A stretch of DNA of 47,577 nucleotides from an uncultured Blautia sp. Lineage in GTDB: Bacteria > Bacillota > Clostridia > Lachnospirales > Lachnospiraceae. Both the position numbers and the translations under genes were made by a program. Shown here in pieces: positions 16,298 to 25,001 of this stretch (within the stretch, counting starts at the first letter, position 1; every line of letters starts with the position of its first letter). Location: contig CAKRYE010000011.1 of assembly GCA_934426285.1 (NCBI GenBank), positions 1 through 47,577 of the forward strand, given 5' to 3'. The notes under the pieces were generated by a model. It had not been told where the DNA came from, made no database searches, and saw nothing but the letters and a program-made list of their open reading frames with translations.

Positions 16298-17533
16298 ATG
16301 GAAGAGCTTGGCAGATTAGAAGAACGGGTGATCCTCGTAGGTGTGCAGACAGCTGCAGAGGACAATGTACTGGACTCCCTGGACGAGCTGGAGGAGCTTG
16401 CAGAAACTGCAGGAGCAGTGACTGTGGGAAGGATTATCCAAAACCGTGAGGCGGTACACCCCGGTACTTATATCGGTAAAGGTAAAATAGAGGAAGTGCG
16501 TTCTCTGGTATATGCCATGGATGCCACAGGGGTAATCTGTGATGATGAGCTTTCTCCGGCACAGCTGAACAATCTGGAGAGGGAGCTTGACTGTAAGGTT
16601 ATGGACAGGACGCTGCTGATCCTGGATATTTTTGCTGCAAGGGCAGTTACCAGTGAGGGAAAGATTCAGGTGGAGCTGGCACAGCTTCGCTATCGTTCAG
16701 CAAGACTGGTAGGTCTGCGGGAATCTCTGTCCCGTCTGGGCGGTGGAATCGGAACCAGAGGGCCCGGTGAGAAGAAACTGGAGACAGACAGACGTCTTAT
16801 CCGCACCAGAATTTCAGCTCTGAAGCAGGACCTGGCACAGGTGGAAAAGCACAGAGAGCTGCTCCGTACCGGGCGGGCAAGAGGTAAGGTAAAGACAGCA
16901 GCTATTGTGGGATATACCAATGCCGGAAAATCCACTTTGCTGAACAAGCTTACAGGTGCATCGGTTCTGTCTGAAGATAAATTATTTGCAACCCTGGATC
17001 CTACCACAAGAATTCTGAATCTGAAGGATGGACAACAGATCCTGTTGACAGATACCGTTGGTTTTATCAATAAACTGCCCCATCATCTGGTGGAAGCCTT
17101 TAAAAGCACACTGGAAGAGGCTAAGTATGCAGATTATATTATTCATGTGGTAGATGCTTCTAATCCTCAGGCGGAAATGCAGATCCATGTGGTATATGAA
17201 ACCTTGAAGGAACTGGGGGTACTGGGGAAAAAGATCATTACCCTTTTTAATAAGCAGGACGCGCCGGGGGCGGCAGTACTCAGAGATTTTAAATCAGATT
17301 ATTCACTGAAAATTTCAGCCAGGACCGGAGAGGGACTGGATGCATTAAATGATCTTCTGGAGAAGCTTCTGACAGAGGAGCTGATCTATGTAGAGAGAGT
17401 TTTTCCTTATCAGGAGGCTGGGAAAATTCAACTGATCCGTGAATTCGGACAATTGATCTCAGAAGAATATACAGAGGCCGGGATTGCTGTAAAGGCAAGG
17501 GTTCCCCGGGAAATCTACCCTCAGGTAGTATAA
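16298..17533 (+). CDS. hflX: ribosome-associated GTPase HflX
   Basis: A 411-residue GTPase that splits stalled or hibernating ribosomes. The N-terminal nucleotide-binding HflX domain contains HPGTYIGKGK. A coiled helix with GGIGTRGPGEKKLETDRR precedes the G domain: G1 is GYTNAGKST, G3 is DTVGF and G4 is NKQD. It is the last gene of the prmC-prfA-glmM run; no clear T-tract terminator follows, only the NrdR-box region. Confidence 0.95.
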   Translation: MEELGRLEERVILVGVQTAAEDNVLDSLDELEELAETAGAVTVGRIIQNREAVHPGTYIGKGKIEEVRSLVYAMDATGVICDDELSPAQLNNLERELDCKVMDRTLLILDIFAARAVTSEGKIQVELAQLRYRSARLVGLRESLSRLGGGIGTRGPGEKKLETDRRLIRTRISALKQDLAQVEKHRELLRTGRARGKVKTAAIVGYTNAGKSTLLNKLTGASVLSEDKLFATLDPTTRILNLKDGQQILLTDTVGFINKLPHHLVEAFKSTLEEAKYADYIIHVVDASNPQAEMQIHVVYETLKELGVLGKKIITLFNKQDAPGAAVLRDFKSDYSLKISARTGEGLDALNDLLEKLLTEELIYVERVFPYQEAGKIQLIREFGQLISEEYTEAGIAVKARVPREIYPQVV

Positions 17534-17549
17534 AAAAACAGAAATAGAA

Positions 17550-17597
17550 ACACCATATAATGTTTTTACGATTAAAATAAAACACAATATATGGTGT
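17550..17597. promoter_or_regulatory. tandem NrdR-like boxes upstream of nrdD
   Basis: ACACCATATAATGTTT (17550-17565) and ACACAATATATGGTGT (17582-17597) both fit the NrdR box pattern ACACnATATnnnGTGT. Their starts are 32 bp apart, three helical turns, which is the spacing expected for cooperative NrdR binding. They lie directly upstream of the nrdD promoter. The two boxes are complementary to each other, so a weak stem-loop for hflX termination is also conceivable. Confidence 0.7.
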
Positions 17598-17606
17598 TTT
17601 TTAATG

Positions 17607-17635
17607 TTGACGGAATTACAGGACGATGATACAAT
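17607..17635 (+). promoter_or_regulatory. promoter for nrdD (redoxin-fused)
   Basis: TTGACG (17607-17612) and TACAAT (17630-17635) are separated by 17 nt, immediately 3' of the second NrdR-like box. Confidence 0.75.
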
Positions 17636-17680
17636 GAAACGGAATCATTATTTTACATGAGAAGGTTGGGAGGCTTTGAT

Positions 17681-20062
17681 ATGTTTCAGGTAGTGAAACG
17701 AGATGGACAGATGGATGAGTTCAAGATAGGTAAGATCACATCTGCCATTGATAAAGCGTTTGATGCGCAGGAAAAGAATTACAGCAAAGAGATGATTGAT
17801 CTGCTGGGACTGCGGGTGACAGCAGATTTTCAGAATAAGATCAGGGATAATAAGATTTCTGTAGAAGAGATTCAGGATAGTGTGGAGAATGTACTGATCC
17901 AGGCTGGATATGCAGATGTGGCAAAGGCATATATCCTTTACCGCAAGCAGAGGGAAAAAGTACGTAATATGAAATCTACGATTCTGGATTATAAAGAGAT
18001 CGTAAACAGCTATGTAAAAGTAGAAGACTGGCGTGTAAAGGAGAATTCTACAGTTACCTATTCTGTAGGAGGACTGATCCTGAGCAACTCCGGTGCAGTA
18101 ACTGCAAATTACTGGCTGTCTGAGATCTATGATGATGAGATTGCTGATGCTCACAGAAATGCGGATATCCATATCCATGATCTGTCCATGCTTACAGGAT
18201 ATTGCGCAGGCTGGTCACTGAAGCAGCTGATACAGGAAGGTCTGGGAGGTATTGAAGGCAAGATCACTTCTTCACCGGCCAGACATTTAAGTGTACTTTG
18301 CAATCAGATGGTGAATTTCCTGGGAATTATGCAGAATGAGTGGGCCGGTGCCCAGGCATTTTCATCCTTTGATACATATCTTGCTCCTTTTGTAAAGGCT
18401 GACAACCTGAGCTATCCGGAAGTGAAGAAATGTATCGAATCCTTTATCTACGGGGTAAATACTCCCAGCAGATGGGGAACTCAGGCTCCGTTTTCAAATA
18501 TTACCCTGGACTGGACAGTTCCGGATGACCTTGCAGAGCTGCCGGCTATTGTAGGCGGCAAAAATATGGATTTCAAATATAAAGACTGCAAAAAAGAAAT
18601 GGATATGATCAATAAAGCCTTTATCGAGACTATGATCGAGGGAGATGCTAATGGCAGAGGCTTCCAGTATCCCATTCCCACATATTCTATCACAAAAGAA
18701 TTTGACTGGTCAGATACCGAAAATAACAGATTGCTTTTTGAAATGACTTCCAAATATGGAACTCCATATTTCTCCAATTATATTAACAGTGATATGAAAC
18801 CCAGCGATATCAGAAGCATGTGCTGCAGGCTTCGTCTTGATCTGAGGGAGCTCCGTAAAAAGAGCGGCGGTTTCTTTGGCTCCGGTGAGAGTACCGGTTC
18901 CGTTGGTGTTGTTACCATTAATATGCCGAGGATCGCTTATCAGTCCAAAACCCCGGGAGAATTTTACAGACGTCTGGATCATATGATGGATCTGGCTGCG
19001 CGTTCCCTGCACATTAAGAGAGAAGTGATCACCAAGCTTCTCAATGAGGGCTTGTATCCTTATACTAAGAGATATCTGGGCAGCTTTTCCAATCATTTCT
19101 CTACCATTGGTCTGGTGGGAATGAATGAGGTTGGGTTAAATGCCTGCTGGCTTGGAGGAGATATGTCTGATGAGCGTACCCAGCAGTTTACCAAAGAAGT
19201 TCTTCTCCATATGAGAGAGAGACTGTCTGACTATCAGGTGGAATATGAAGGCGAACTGTTCAATCTGGAAGCCACTCCGGCGGAATCTACAGCCTATCGT
19301 CTGGCAAAGCATGACAGAAAGCGCTGGCCGGATATCCGTACAGCCGGAAGCAGAGGTGATACTCCATATTATACAAACAGTTCCCATCTTCCGGTGGAAT
19401 ATACAACAGATATTTTTGATGCACTGGATATTCAGGATGAATTACAGACACTGTATACTTCAGGTACTGTATTCCATGCTTTTATCGGAGAGAAGCTTCC
19501 TGACTGGAAGGCTGCAGCTGCGCTGGTTCGTAAGATTGCTGAGAATTATAAGCTTCCGTATTACACGATTTCTCCTACATATTCAGTATGTAAGGAGCAT
19601 GGTTATATCAGCGGAGAGCATTTTACCTGTCCGAAGTGCGGTAAGAAGGCGGAGGTTTACAGCCGTATTACCGGTTACTACCGTCCGGTCCAGAACTGGA
19701 ATGACGGTAAGGCACAGGAGTATAAGAACCGTACCCTGTATGATGTGATGCATTCACAGCTGAAAAAAATGAAGCCTGTACACACCAGTGTGGTAACTAT
19801 GACAGAGGATGATGTAAAAATCCAGCCGGTGACAGAACATAAGTATCTTTTTACTACCAGTACCTGTCCAAATTGTAAGATGGCCAAGAAGATGCTGGAG
19901 GGTGAAGAGCTTGAGATCATTGATGCTGAGAAAAATCCGGAGATGGCCAGGGAGTTTGGAATTATGCAGGCGCCTACTCTGGTGGTTATGAGCGGAAAGA
20001 ATGTGACAAAGTATGTAAATGCATCAAATATCCAGAAGTATGTGGATGATCTGGAGGAATAA
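17681..20062 (+). CDS. nrdD: class III anaerobic ribonucleotide reductase with fused C-terminal redoxin domain
   Basis: A 793-residue glycyl-radical enzyme making dNTPs from NTPs without oxygen. An N-terminal ATP cone (1-95, VVKRDGQMDEF) precedes the barrel with RLRLDLRELRKKSGG. The C-terminal zinc-site region has C(x)nCPKCGKK, and the radical glycine is G665 in RITGYY. Beyond it, residues about 720-793 form a glutaredoxin/thioredoxin-like domain with the CPNC motif (C729, C732) and APTLVV. A fused redoxin implies a dithiol, not formate, as electron source; this is inferred. GGGAGG lies 7 nt before ATG 17681. An in-frame ATG at 17657 has no ribosome binding site. No nrdG activase is adjacent. 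Confidence 0.92.
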   Translation: MFQVVKRDGQMDEFKIGKITSAIDKAFDAQEKNYSKEMIDLLGLRVTADFQNKIRDNKISVEEIQDSVENVLIQAGYADVAKAYILYRKQREKVRNMKSTILDYKEIVNSYVKVEDWRVKENSTVTYSVGGLILSNSGAVTANYWLSEIYDDEIADAHRNADIHIHDLSMLTGYCAGWSLKQLIQEGLGGIEGKITSSPARHLSVLCNQMVNFLGIMQNEWAGAQAFSSFDTYLAPFVKADNLSYPEVKKCIESFIYGVNTPSRWGTQAPFSNITLDWTVPDDLAELPAIVGGKNMDFKYKDCKKEMDMINKAFIETMIEGDANGRGFQYPIPTYSITKEFDWSDTENNRLLFEMTSKYGTPYFSNYINSDMKPSDIRSMCCRLRLDLRELRKKSGGFFGSGESTGSVGVVTINMPRIAYQSKTPGEFYRRLDHMMDLAARSLHIKREVITKLLNEGLYPYTKRYLGSFSNHFSTIGLVGMNEVGLNACWLGGDMSDERTQQFTKEVLLHMRERLSDYQVEYEGELFNLEATPAESTAYRLAKHDRKRWPDIRTAGSRGDTPYYTNSSHLPVEYTTDIFDALDIQDELQTLYTSGTVFHAFIGEKLPDWKAAAALVRKIAENYKLPYYTISPTYSVCKEHGYISGEHFTCPKCGKKAEVYSRITGYYRPVQNWNDGKAQEYKNRTLYDVMHSQLKKMKPVHTSVVTMTEDDVKIQPVTEHKYLFTTSTCPNCKMAKKMLEGEELEIIDAEKNPEMAREFGIMQAPTLVVMSGKNVTKYVNASNIQKYVDDLEE

Positions 20063-20113
20063 GAGGATGAGCTGCTATGCGGCAGCGGATAAATACAGAG
20101 GACTCTAAAATCA

Positions 20114-20152
20114 AGAGGGCAGTTTCCTGCATAAGAGCGGAAACTGCCCTCT
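20114..20152 (+). terminator. strong hairpin after nrdD
   Basis: A perfect 14-bp stem pairs AGAGGGCAGTTTCC (20114-20127) with GGAAACTGCCCTCT (20139-20152) around an 11-nt loop. The T tract is poor (TTAATG), so termination may need Rho or the stem may protect the mRNA 3' end. Confidence 0.65.
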
Positions 20153-20177
20153 TAATGCTGTTGAGAACGGAGAACGG

Positions 20178-20209
20178 ACAGTAACTGTCGTTGCTTATTT
20201 ACTGTTCAC
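20178..20209. repeat. small palindromic sequence with the GTGAACAGT motif
   Basis: ACAGTAACTGT (20178-20188) is followed by TTACTGTTCAC (20199-20209), whose reverse complement GTGAACAGTAA nearly repeats the element in the ridA leader (294-305). No coding capacity is seen here. Confidence 0.4.
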
Positions 20210-20241
20210 TGGGAATATATTTTGAATATATGAAATATATC

Positions 20242-20270
20242 TTGACTAATCAACTAGGAAAACTTATAAT
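20242..20270 (+). promoter_or_regulatory. promoter of the Rrf2 regulator with candidate operator
   Basis: TTGACT (20242-20247) and TATAAT (20265-20270) have a 17-nt spacer. CTAGGAAAAC (20254-20263) lies between them and resembles elements in the cysK and metY promoters, suggesting autoregulation. Confidence 0.7.
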
Positions 20271-20354
20271 TATAAAAGACATATGGAATAAATCTGTTAA
20301 GTAGTGGAGCGGATGATTTTATCCGTTTGATAAGAGATAAAGGGAGGTTTTTGT

Positions 20355-20789
20355 ATGCAGATTTCGACAAAAGGAAGATATGCACTGAGACTGATGCTGG
20401 ATCTGGCTGTGCATAATACAGGAGAATTGGTAAAAATTAAAGATATTGCAGCCAGAGAAGCTATTTCAGAGAAGTATCTGGAGCAGATTATTTCGTCCTT
20501 GAAGAAGGCAGGATATGTGAAGAGTCTGAGAGGAGCGCAGGGCGGATATATGCTGGCCAGGGATCCGAAGACTTATACGGTAGGGATGATCCTCAGGCTG
20601 ACGGAAGGCAGTATGAAGCCTGTGGCCTGTCTGGAGGATGAACCGAATCAGTGTGACAGGGCCGGAGAGTGCGTAACTCTGCGGCTGTGGAAGATGCTGG
20701 ATGAAGCTATTGAAGGAGTATTGGACAAGGTGACTCTTCAGGATCTGAAGGACTGGTATGAACAGATGGGAAATGATTATGTGATATAA
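20355..20789 (+). CDS. Rrf2 family transcriptional regulator (CymR/IscR-like)
   Basis: A 144-residue winged-helix regulator. The N-terminal MQISTKGRYALRLMLDLA and the recognition-helix/wing segment LRGAQGGYMLA are diagnostic for Rrf2. C92, C100 and C106 form a three-cysteine cluster like the Fe-S site of IscR (spacings of 7 and 5 residues, against 5 and 5 in IscR). Immediate linkage to cysK points to control of cysteine and sulfur metabolism as by CymR, where CysK acts as co-repressor partner. The cysteine triad leaves an Fe-S-sensing IscR-like role equally possible. AGGGAGG lies upstream of ATG. Confidence 0.88.
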   Translation: MQISTKGRYALRLMLDLAVHNTGELVKIKDIAAREAISEKYLEQIISSLKKAGYVKSLRGAQGGYMLARDPKTYTVGMILRLTEGSMKPVACLEDEPNQCDRAGECVTLRLWKMLDEAIEGVLDKVTLQDLKDWYEQMGNDYVI

Positions 20790-20798
20790 AAAAATCCC

Positions 20799-20827
20799 TT
20801 GACAAACCTGGAAAACAGGAATATCAT
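20799..20827 (+). promoter_or_regulatory. cysK promoter with candidate operator
   Basis: TTGACA (20799-20804) and TATCAT (20822-20827) are spaced by 17 nt. CCTGGAAAAC (20807-20816) fills the spacer and matches 8 of 10 positions of the element in the Rrf2 promoter. Confidence 0.75.
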
Positions 20828-20880
20828 ATCAATAACATATAATTCATATTTAGATACTATGAAATAAGGAGGGCGAACTC

Positions 20881-21810
20881 ATGGCAAAGATTTATAAGAA
20901 TGCAGCGGAACTTGTTGGTAATACTCCTCTTCTGGAGATTGGAAATATTGAGAAAAATCTGGGACTGGAGGCAAAAGTCCTGGTAAAACTGGAATATTTT
21001 AATCCGGCAGGAAGTGCGAAGGATCGTATTGCGCTGAGCATGATCGAAGATGCAGAGGAAAAGGGAGTATTAAAACCTGGTGCAGTGATCATTGAACCTA
21101 CATCCGGAAATACTGGAATTGGTCTGGCTTCTCTGGCTGCGATCAAGGGATATAAGGTGATCCTGACTATGCCTGAGACAATGAGTGTTGAGCGTAGAAA
21201 TATTCTGAAGGCTTACGGTGCAGAGATCGTTCTTACAGAGGGAAGCAAGGGAATGAATGGTGCAATTGCAAAAGCAAAAGAGCTGGCAGAGGAATATGAA
21301 AACAGCTTTATTCCGGGACAGTTTGAGAATCCTGCAAACCCTGCGATCCACAGAAAAACTACAGGACCGGAGATCTGGAGAGATACAGACGGACAGGTAG
21401 ATATCTTTGTGGCTGGTGTTGGTACAGGCGGAACGATCACAGGTGTTGGAGAATATCTGAAGTCCCAGAATCCGAATGTGAAGGTAGTGGCAGTAGAGCC
21501 TGCAACTTCACCTGTACTTTCTCAGGGAAAGAGCGGCCCTCATAAGATTCAGGGTATTGGTGCAGGTTTTGTGCCGAAGGCATTAAATACAGAAGTTTAT
21601 GACGAGGTTATCCCTGTAGAGAATGAGGATGCGTTTACAACAGGAAAGCTTATTGCAAAGCAGGAAGGAATTCTGGTTGGTATTTCTTCTGGTGCAGCTC
21701 TGTATGCAGCGATCGAATTGTCTAAGAGACCGGAGAACAAAGGTAAAACGATCGTAGCACTTCTTCCGGACTCAGGAGACCGGTACTATTCTACAGCATT
21801 ATTTGTGTAA
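20881..21810 (+). CDS. cysK: cysteine synthase (O-acetylserine sulfhydrylase)
   Basis: A 309-residue fold-type II PLP enzyme that makes cysteine from O-acetylserine and sulfide. The Schiff-base lysine is K47 in NPAGSAKDR, the substrate loop is TSGNTG (74-79), the phosphate loop is GTGGTITG, and PDSGDRY lies near the C terminus. It has its own promoter, an AGGAGGG ribosome binding site and a terminator behind it. In CymR systems CysK also binds the regulator; the neighbouring Rrf2 gene makes this plausible here. Confidence 0.96.
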   Translation: MAKIYKNAAELVGNTPLLEIGNIEKNLGLEAKVLVKLEYFNPAGSAKDRIALSMIEDAEEKGVLKPGAVIIEPTSGNTGIGLASLAAIKGYKVILTMPETMSVERRNILKAYGAEIVLTEGSKGMNGAIAKAKELAEEYENSFIPGQFENPANPAIHRKTTGPEIWRDTDGQVDIFVAGVGTGGTITGVGEYLKSQNPNVKVVAVEPATSPVLSQGKSGPHKIQGIGAGFVPKALNTEVYDEVIPVENEDAFTTGKLIAKQEGILVGISSGAALYAAIELSKRPENKGKTIVALLPDSGDRYYSTALFV

Positions 21811-21837
21811 AACAGCAGTATAATCTGAAAAAGCCTG

Positions 21838-21865
21838 AAAAAAGCCCTGAAAGGGGCTTTTTTTA
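21838..21865 (+). terminator. terminator after cysK
   Basis: The stem AAAAAGCCC/GGGGCTTTTT around a short TGAAA loop is followed by a run of T (to 21865). Confidence 0.9.
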
Positions 21866-21998
21866 GATTACCCAGATGTGATAGAATAGCTATGTTAGTC
21901 TTGGAGACAACCCTTGACAATTATTTTAGAGAATAACTTTTAATTATGAACCAATAACAGGACAGATTTATTAAGATAAGATAGGATGGAATGAAACT

Positions 21999-23081
21999 AT
22001 GAGAAAAGCAATTATTGCCATGAGCGGCGGAGTGGACAGCTCCGTAGCAGCTTTGTTGACAAAAGAATCCGGTGACCAGTGTATCGGAGCAACTATGAAA
22101 CTGTTTCACAATGAAGATGTAGGAATTAAACGGGAGAAAACCTGCTGTTCTCTAGATGATGTGGAGGACGCCAGAAGTGTATGCTACAGAATGGGGATTA
22201 AATATTATGTTTTTAATTTCTCTGAGAGATTCAAAGAAGATGTTATGGATCGTTTTGTAGATGCCTATGAACATGGATGTACGCCCAATCCCTGTATTGA
22301 CTGCAACCGTTATCTGAAATTTGACAAAATGTTCCAGAGAATGCGTGAACTGGAGTATGACTATATTGTAACCGGCCATTACGCCCGTGTGGAGTATGAT
22401 GAGGAAAAAGGCCGTTATTTATTAAAGAAAGCAGTTGATGATACCAAGGACCAGAGTTATGTGCTTTATATGCTTACGCAGGAGCAGCTGGCACATATTT
22501 CACTGCCATTAGGCGGACTGCGAAAAACAGAAGTGCGTGAGATCGCAGAAGAACATGGTTTTATTAATGCCAGAAAGCATGACAGCCAGGATATCTGCTT
22601 TGTGCCGGACGGAGATTACGCGAAGTTTATTGAGCAGTATACGGGACGCAAGTCCAAACCAGGAGATTTTGTAGATATGGAAGGGAATATCCTTGGTACA
22701 CACAAGGGAATCATTCACTATACACTTGGCCAGAGACGTGGCCTGGGAATTCCGGCAGCAGCCAGGCTGTATGTGTGTGATATTTCACCGAAAACCAATC
22801 AGGTTGTGCTGGGAAGCAATGAGGATCTGTTCCATACAGAGTTGACTGCAGAAAAAGTAAATCTGATTTCCTGTGAATCTCTGAAAGAACCAATGAGACT
22901 GAAGGCAAAGATCCGCTATCGCCATCCGGAGCAGGATGCAGTGGCATGGCAGACAGAGGATGGAGTTCTTCATGTGCGCTTTGACAAACCGCAGAGAGCT
23001 ATTACAAGAGGACAGGCAGTTGTTCTCTACGATGGGGATATTGTTGTAGGCGGAGGTGTAATTGAGAGCTGTATTAAATAG
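21999..23081 (+). CDS. mnmA: tRNA-specific 2-thiouridylase
   Basis: A 360-residue ATP-pyrophosphatase-type enzyme that thiolates U34 of tRNA-Lys, Glu and Gln. The PP-loop is MSGGVDSS at the N terminus. The catalytic cysteines lie in NPCIDCN and in DICFVPDGDYAKF, and the C-terminal HYTLGQRRGLGI segment is typical. It takes sulfur from a cysteine desulfurase, which fits the neighbouring cysteine genes, but that desulfurase is not in the window. Confidence 0.95.
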   Translation: MRKAIIAMSGGVDSSVAALLTKESGDQCIGATMKLFHNEDVGIKREKTCCSLDDVEDARSVCYRMGIKYYVFNFSERFKEDVMDRFVDAYEHGCTPNPCIDCNRYLKFDKMFQRMRELEYDYIVTGHYARVEYDEEKGRYLLKKAVDDTKDQSYVLYMLTQEQLAHISLPLGGLRKTEVREIAEEHGFINARKHDSQDICFVPDGDYAKFIEQYTGRKSKPGDFVDMEGNILGTHKGIIHYTLGQRRGLGIPAAARLYVCDISPKTNQVVLGSNEDLFHTELTAEKVNLISCESLKEPMRLKAKIRYRHPEQDAVAWQTEDGVLHVRFDKPQRAITRGQAVVLYDGDIVVGGGVIESCIK

Positions 23082-23083
23082 AA

Positions 23084-23250
23084 CTGTAATCAAGCGGATA
23101 TTCGCAATCCGCTTCGCTACTTGCTCATAACCGAATAACTGCTCCGCAGTTTATCAGAAGGAGTTTGCACCCCTCCTGATACAAGCAAGTCCCCACCCAC
23201 TGCTTATTGCTTTTCACAATTGAAGCAGGGGACTTACTTGATTCGGTTAA
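23084..23250. repeat. full-length palindromic intergenic element (left copy)
   Basis: This structured, non-coding block contains three stem-loops. The first is AAGCGGAT/ATCCGCTT (23092-23099 with 23107-23114). The second is TAACCGAAT (23128-23136) pairing with ATTCGGTTA (23241-23249). Nested inside is CAAGCAAGTCCCC/GGGGACTTACTTG (23182-23194 with 23228-23240). Its first 42 bp recur inverted at 25012-25053, including 31 identical bases (23095-23125 vs 25012-25042). Its last 12 bp (TGATTCGGTTAA) recur inverted at 25000-25011 and 32586-32597. Confidence 0.75.
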
Positions 23251-23264
23251 ATAAATAGGATATT

Positions 23265-23302
23265 AATGGGAGGGGCAAAAATAGTTTACCCCTCCCATTT
23301 TA
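23265..23302 (+). terminator. GC-rich terminator between mnmA and metY
   Basis: AATGGGAGGGG (23265-23275) pairs perfectly with CCCCTCCCATT (23289-23299), followed by a short T run. It would end mnmA transcripts after the repeat element. Confidence 0.75.
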
Positions 23303-23403
23303 TGTCCAGGAAGTGTTGTTCTGTTTTACCTGGATTTAGTAATTACTGTAAACATATAGTTATAAACTATAAGAAACAATAGAAAAAGACTACTCTTTTC
23401 CTA

Positions 23404-23432
23404 TTGACATACTAGGATTAAAGTGATAATAT
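23404..23432 (+). promoter_or_regulatory. metY promoter with candidate operator
   Basis: TTGACA (23404-23409) and TAATAT (23427-23432) are separated by 17 nt. CTAGGATTAA (23412-23421) lies in the spacer, 2 nt from the -35, as in the cysK promoter. The predicted 5' UTR is about 190 nt. Confidence 0.65.
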
Positions 23433-23493
23433 ACAGCTATGCTAAATCATATCAAACAGATATGAAATACGTAGAAAGAGAAGAGGCTTAGAG

Positions 23494-23553
23494 ATGAGAG
23501 TATTAAAGAGCCAGAATCGAATTTATATAGAAGAAAAACGAATGTGCCGATGA
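23494..23553 (+). CDS. possible 19-codon leader peptide upstream of metY
   Basis: ATG at 23494 follows AGAAGAGG by about 8 nt and runs 19 codons to TGA at 23551-23553. The last codons read Met-Cys-Arg-stop. A Met and Cys codon at the end of a short upstream frame in a methionine/cysteine gene leader would suit ribosome-mediated regulation, but no convincing attenuator hairpin follows. It may be a chance frame. Confidence 0.3.
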   Translation: MRVLKSQNRIYIEEKRMCR

Positions 23554-23626
23554 AAGCTAACATCAGGAGAACATTATTAGAAAAATATTATTATAAGATA
23601 AATCAGAGAAAGATGAGGAAAAAAAC

Positions 23627-24937
23627 ATGAGCAAAAAAATCGAAAGAAAAGACAGGAAATTTAAATTTGAAACATTACAGCTTCACGTAGGACAGGAAAG
23701 CCCGGATCCGGTTACAGATGCCAGAGCAGTACCGATTTACCAGACATCTTCCTATGTATTCAGAAACTGCGATCACGCAGCAGCCCGTTTCGGACTTGCA
23801 GATGCAGGTAACATTTACGGACGTCTGACAAACCCTACAGAAGATGTATTCGAGAAGAGAATCGCAGCACTTGAAGGCGGTTCTGCAGCACTTGCAGTAG
23901 CATCCGGTGCAGCAGCAATCACATACACCATCGAGAATCTTGCACAGCAGGGAGATCACATCGTAGCTGCCAAGAATATCTACGGTGGAACAACAAACCT
24001 GCTTGAGCACACACTTCCGGCATATGGAATCACAACAACATTTGTTGATGTATTTAATCTTGAAGAAGTAGAGAACGCGATCCAGGATAACACAAAAGCA
24101 GTGTATATCGAAACACTTGGAAATCCAAACTCTGATGTAGTTGATATTGAAGCAATTGCAAAGATTGCTCATGCACATAAGATCCCGCTTGTTGTAGATA
24201 ACACATTTGCAACACCTTACCTTGTAAGACCATTTGAATATGGTGCGGACATCGTGGTACATTCAGCAACGAAATTCATCGGCGGCCATGGAACAACCAT
24301 CGGTGGTGTTATCGTTGAAAGCGGTAAGTTTGACTGGGAAGCATCCGGTAAATTTGCATCTCTGACAGAGCCTAATCCAAGTTACCACGGAGTAAGCTTC
24401 ACAAAAGCCTGCGGACCGGCTGCATTTGTTACAAAGATCCGTGCAATCCTTCTTCGTGACACAGGTGCAACAATTTCTCCGGTAAGTTCATTTATCTTCC
24501 TTCAGGGACTTGAAACACTGTCTCTTCGTGTAGAACGTCATGTGGAGAATGCGCTGAAGGTAGTTCAGTACTTAAATAATCACCCACAGGTAGAAAAGGT
24601 TCACCATCCATCTGTATCCACAGATCCGGCTCAGCAGGAGCTTTACAAAAAATACTTTCCTAATGGCGGCGGTTCTATTTTTACCTTTGAGATTAAAGGG
24701 GATGCACAGACAGCAAAAGACTTTATTGATAACCTGGAGCTGTTTTCACTTCTTGCAAATGTGGCAGATGTAAAATCTCTGGTCATCCATCCTGCAACTA
24801 CCACACACAGCCAGTGCACAGAGGAGGAGCTTCTGGATCAGGGAATTAAACCAAACACCATTCGTCTTTCTATCGGTACAGAGAATGTAGATGATATTAT
24901 CCAGGATCTGGATGAAGCATTTAAAGCTATAAAATAA
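23627..24937 (+). CDS. metY: O-acetylhomocysteine sulfhydrylase family protein
   Basis: A 436-residue Cys/Met-metabolism PLP enzyme (fold type I) that forms homocysteine from O-acetylhomocysteine and sulfide. The length of about 430 residues and the N-terminal [14 protein letters not shown]...[10 protein letters not shown] fit MetY rather than the shorter MetB/MetC. The PLP lysine is K216 in [17 protein letters not shown]. It is monocistronic, with its own promoter and terminator, and the whole unit is bracketed by inverted copies of an intergenic repeat. Codons are noticeably biased to optimal forms, suggesting high expression. Confidence 0.93.
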   Translation: MSKKIERKDRKFKFETLQLHVGQESPDPVTDARAVPIYQTSSYVFRNCDHAAARFGLADAGNIYGRLTNPTEDVFEKRIAALEGGSAALAVASGAAAITYTIENLAQQGDHIVAAKNIYGGTTNLLEHTLPAYGITTTFVDVFNLEEVENAIQDNTKAVYIETLGNPNSDVVDIEAIAKIAHAHKIPLVVDNTFATPYLVRPFEYGADIVVHSATKFIGGHGTTIGGVIVESGKFDWEASGKFASLTEPNPSYHGVSFTKACGPAAFVTKIRAILLRDTGATISPVSSFIFLQGLETLSLRVERHVENALKVVQYLNNHPQVEKVHHPSVSTDPAQQELYKKYFPNGGGSIFTFEIKGDAQTAKDFIDNLELFSLLANVADVKSLVIHPATTTHSQCTEEELLDQGIKPNTIRLSIGTENVDDIIQDLDEAFKAIK

Positions 24938-24957
24938 AGCAATAAAATAAATCAGAG

Positions 24958-25001
24958 AGCTGCTTTTGAAACTAAGATACAGTTTCAGAGGCAGCTTTTT
25001 T
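24958..25001 (+). terminator. terminator after metY
   Basis: AGCTGC (24958-24963) pairs with GCAGCT (24991-24996), with an inner GAAACT/AGTTTC stem, followed by TTTTT. The T run merges into the right repeat copy. Confidence 0.85.

Noticed and set aside
17548..17602. Reading the nrdD upstream inverted repeat purely as the hflX terminator
   Set aside because: The loop is about 30 nt, and both arms match NrdR boxes at helical spacing next to a promoter, so the operator explanation is better.
23433..23626. SAM riboswitch or T-box in the metY leader
   Set aside because: The region has GCCGATGAAAGC, which faintly recalls SAM-I, but lacks the flanking conserved stems; no T-box antiterminator sequence is present.
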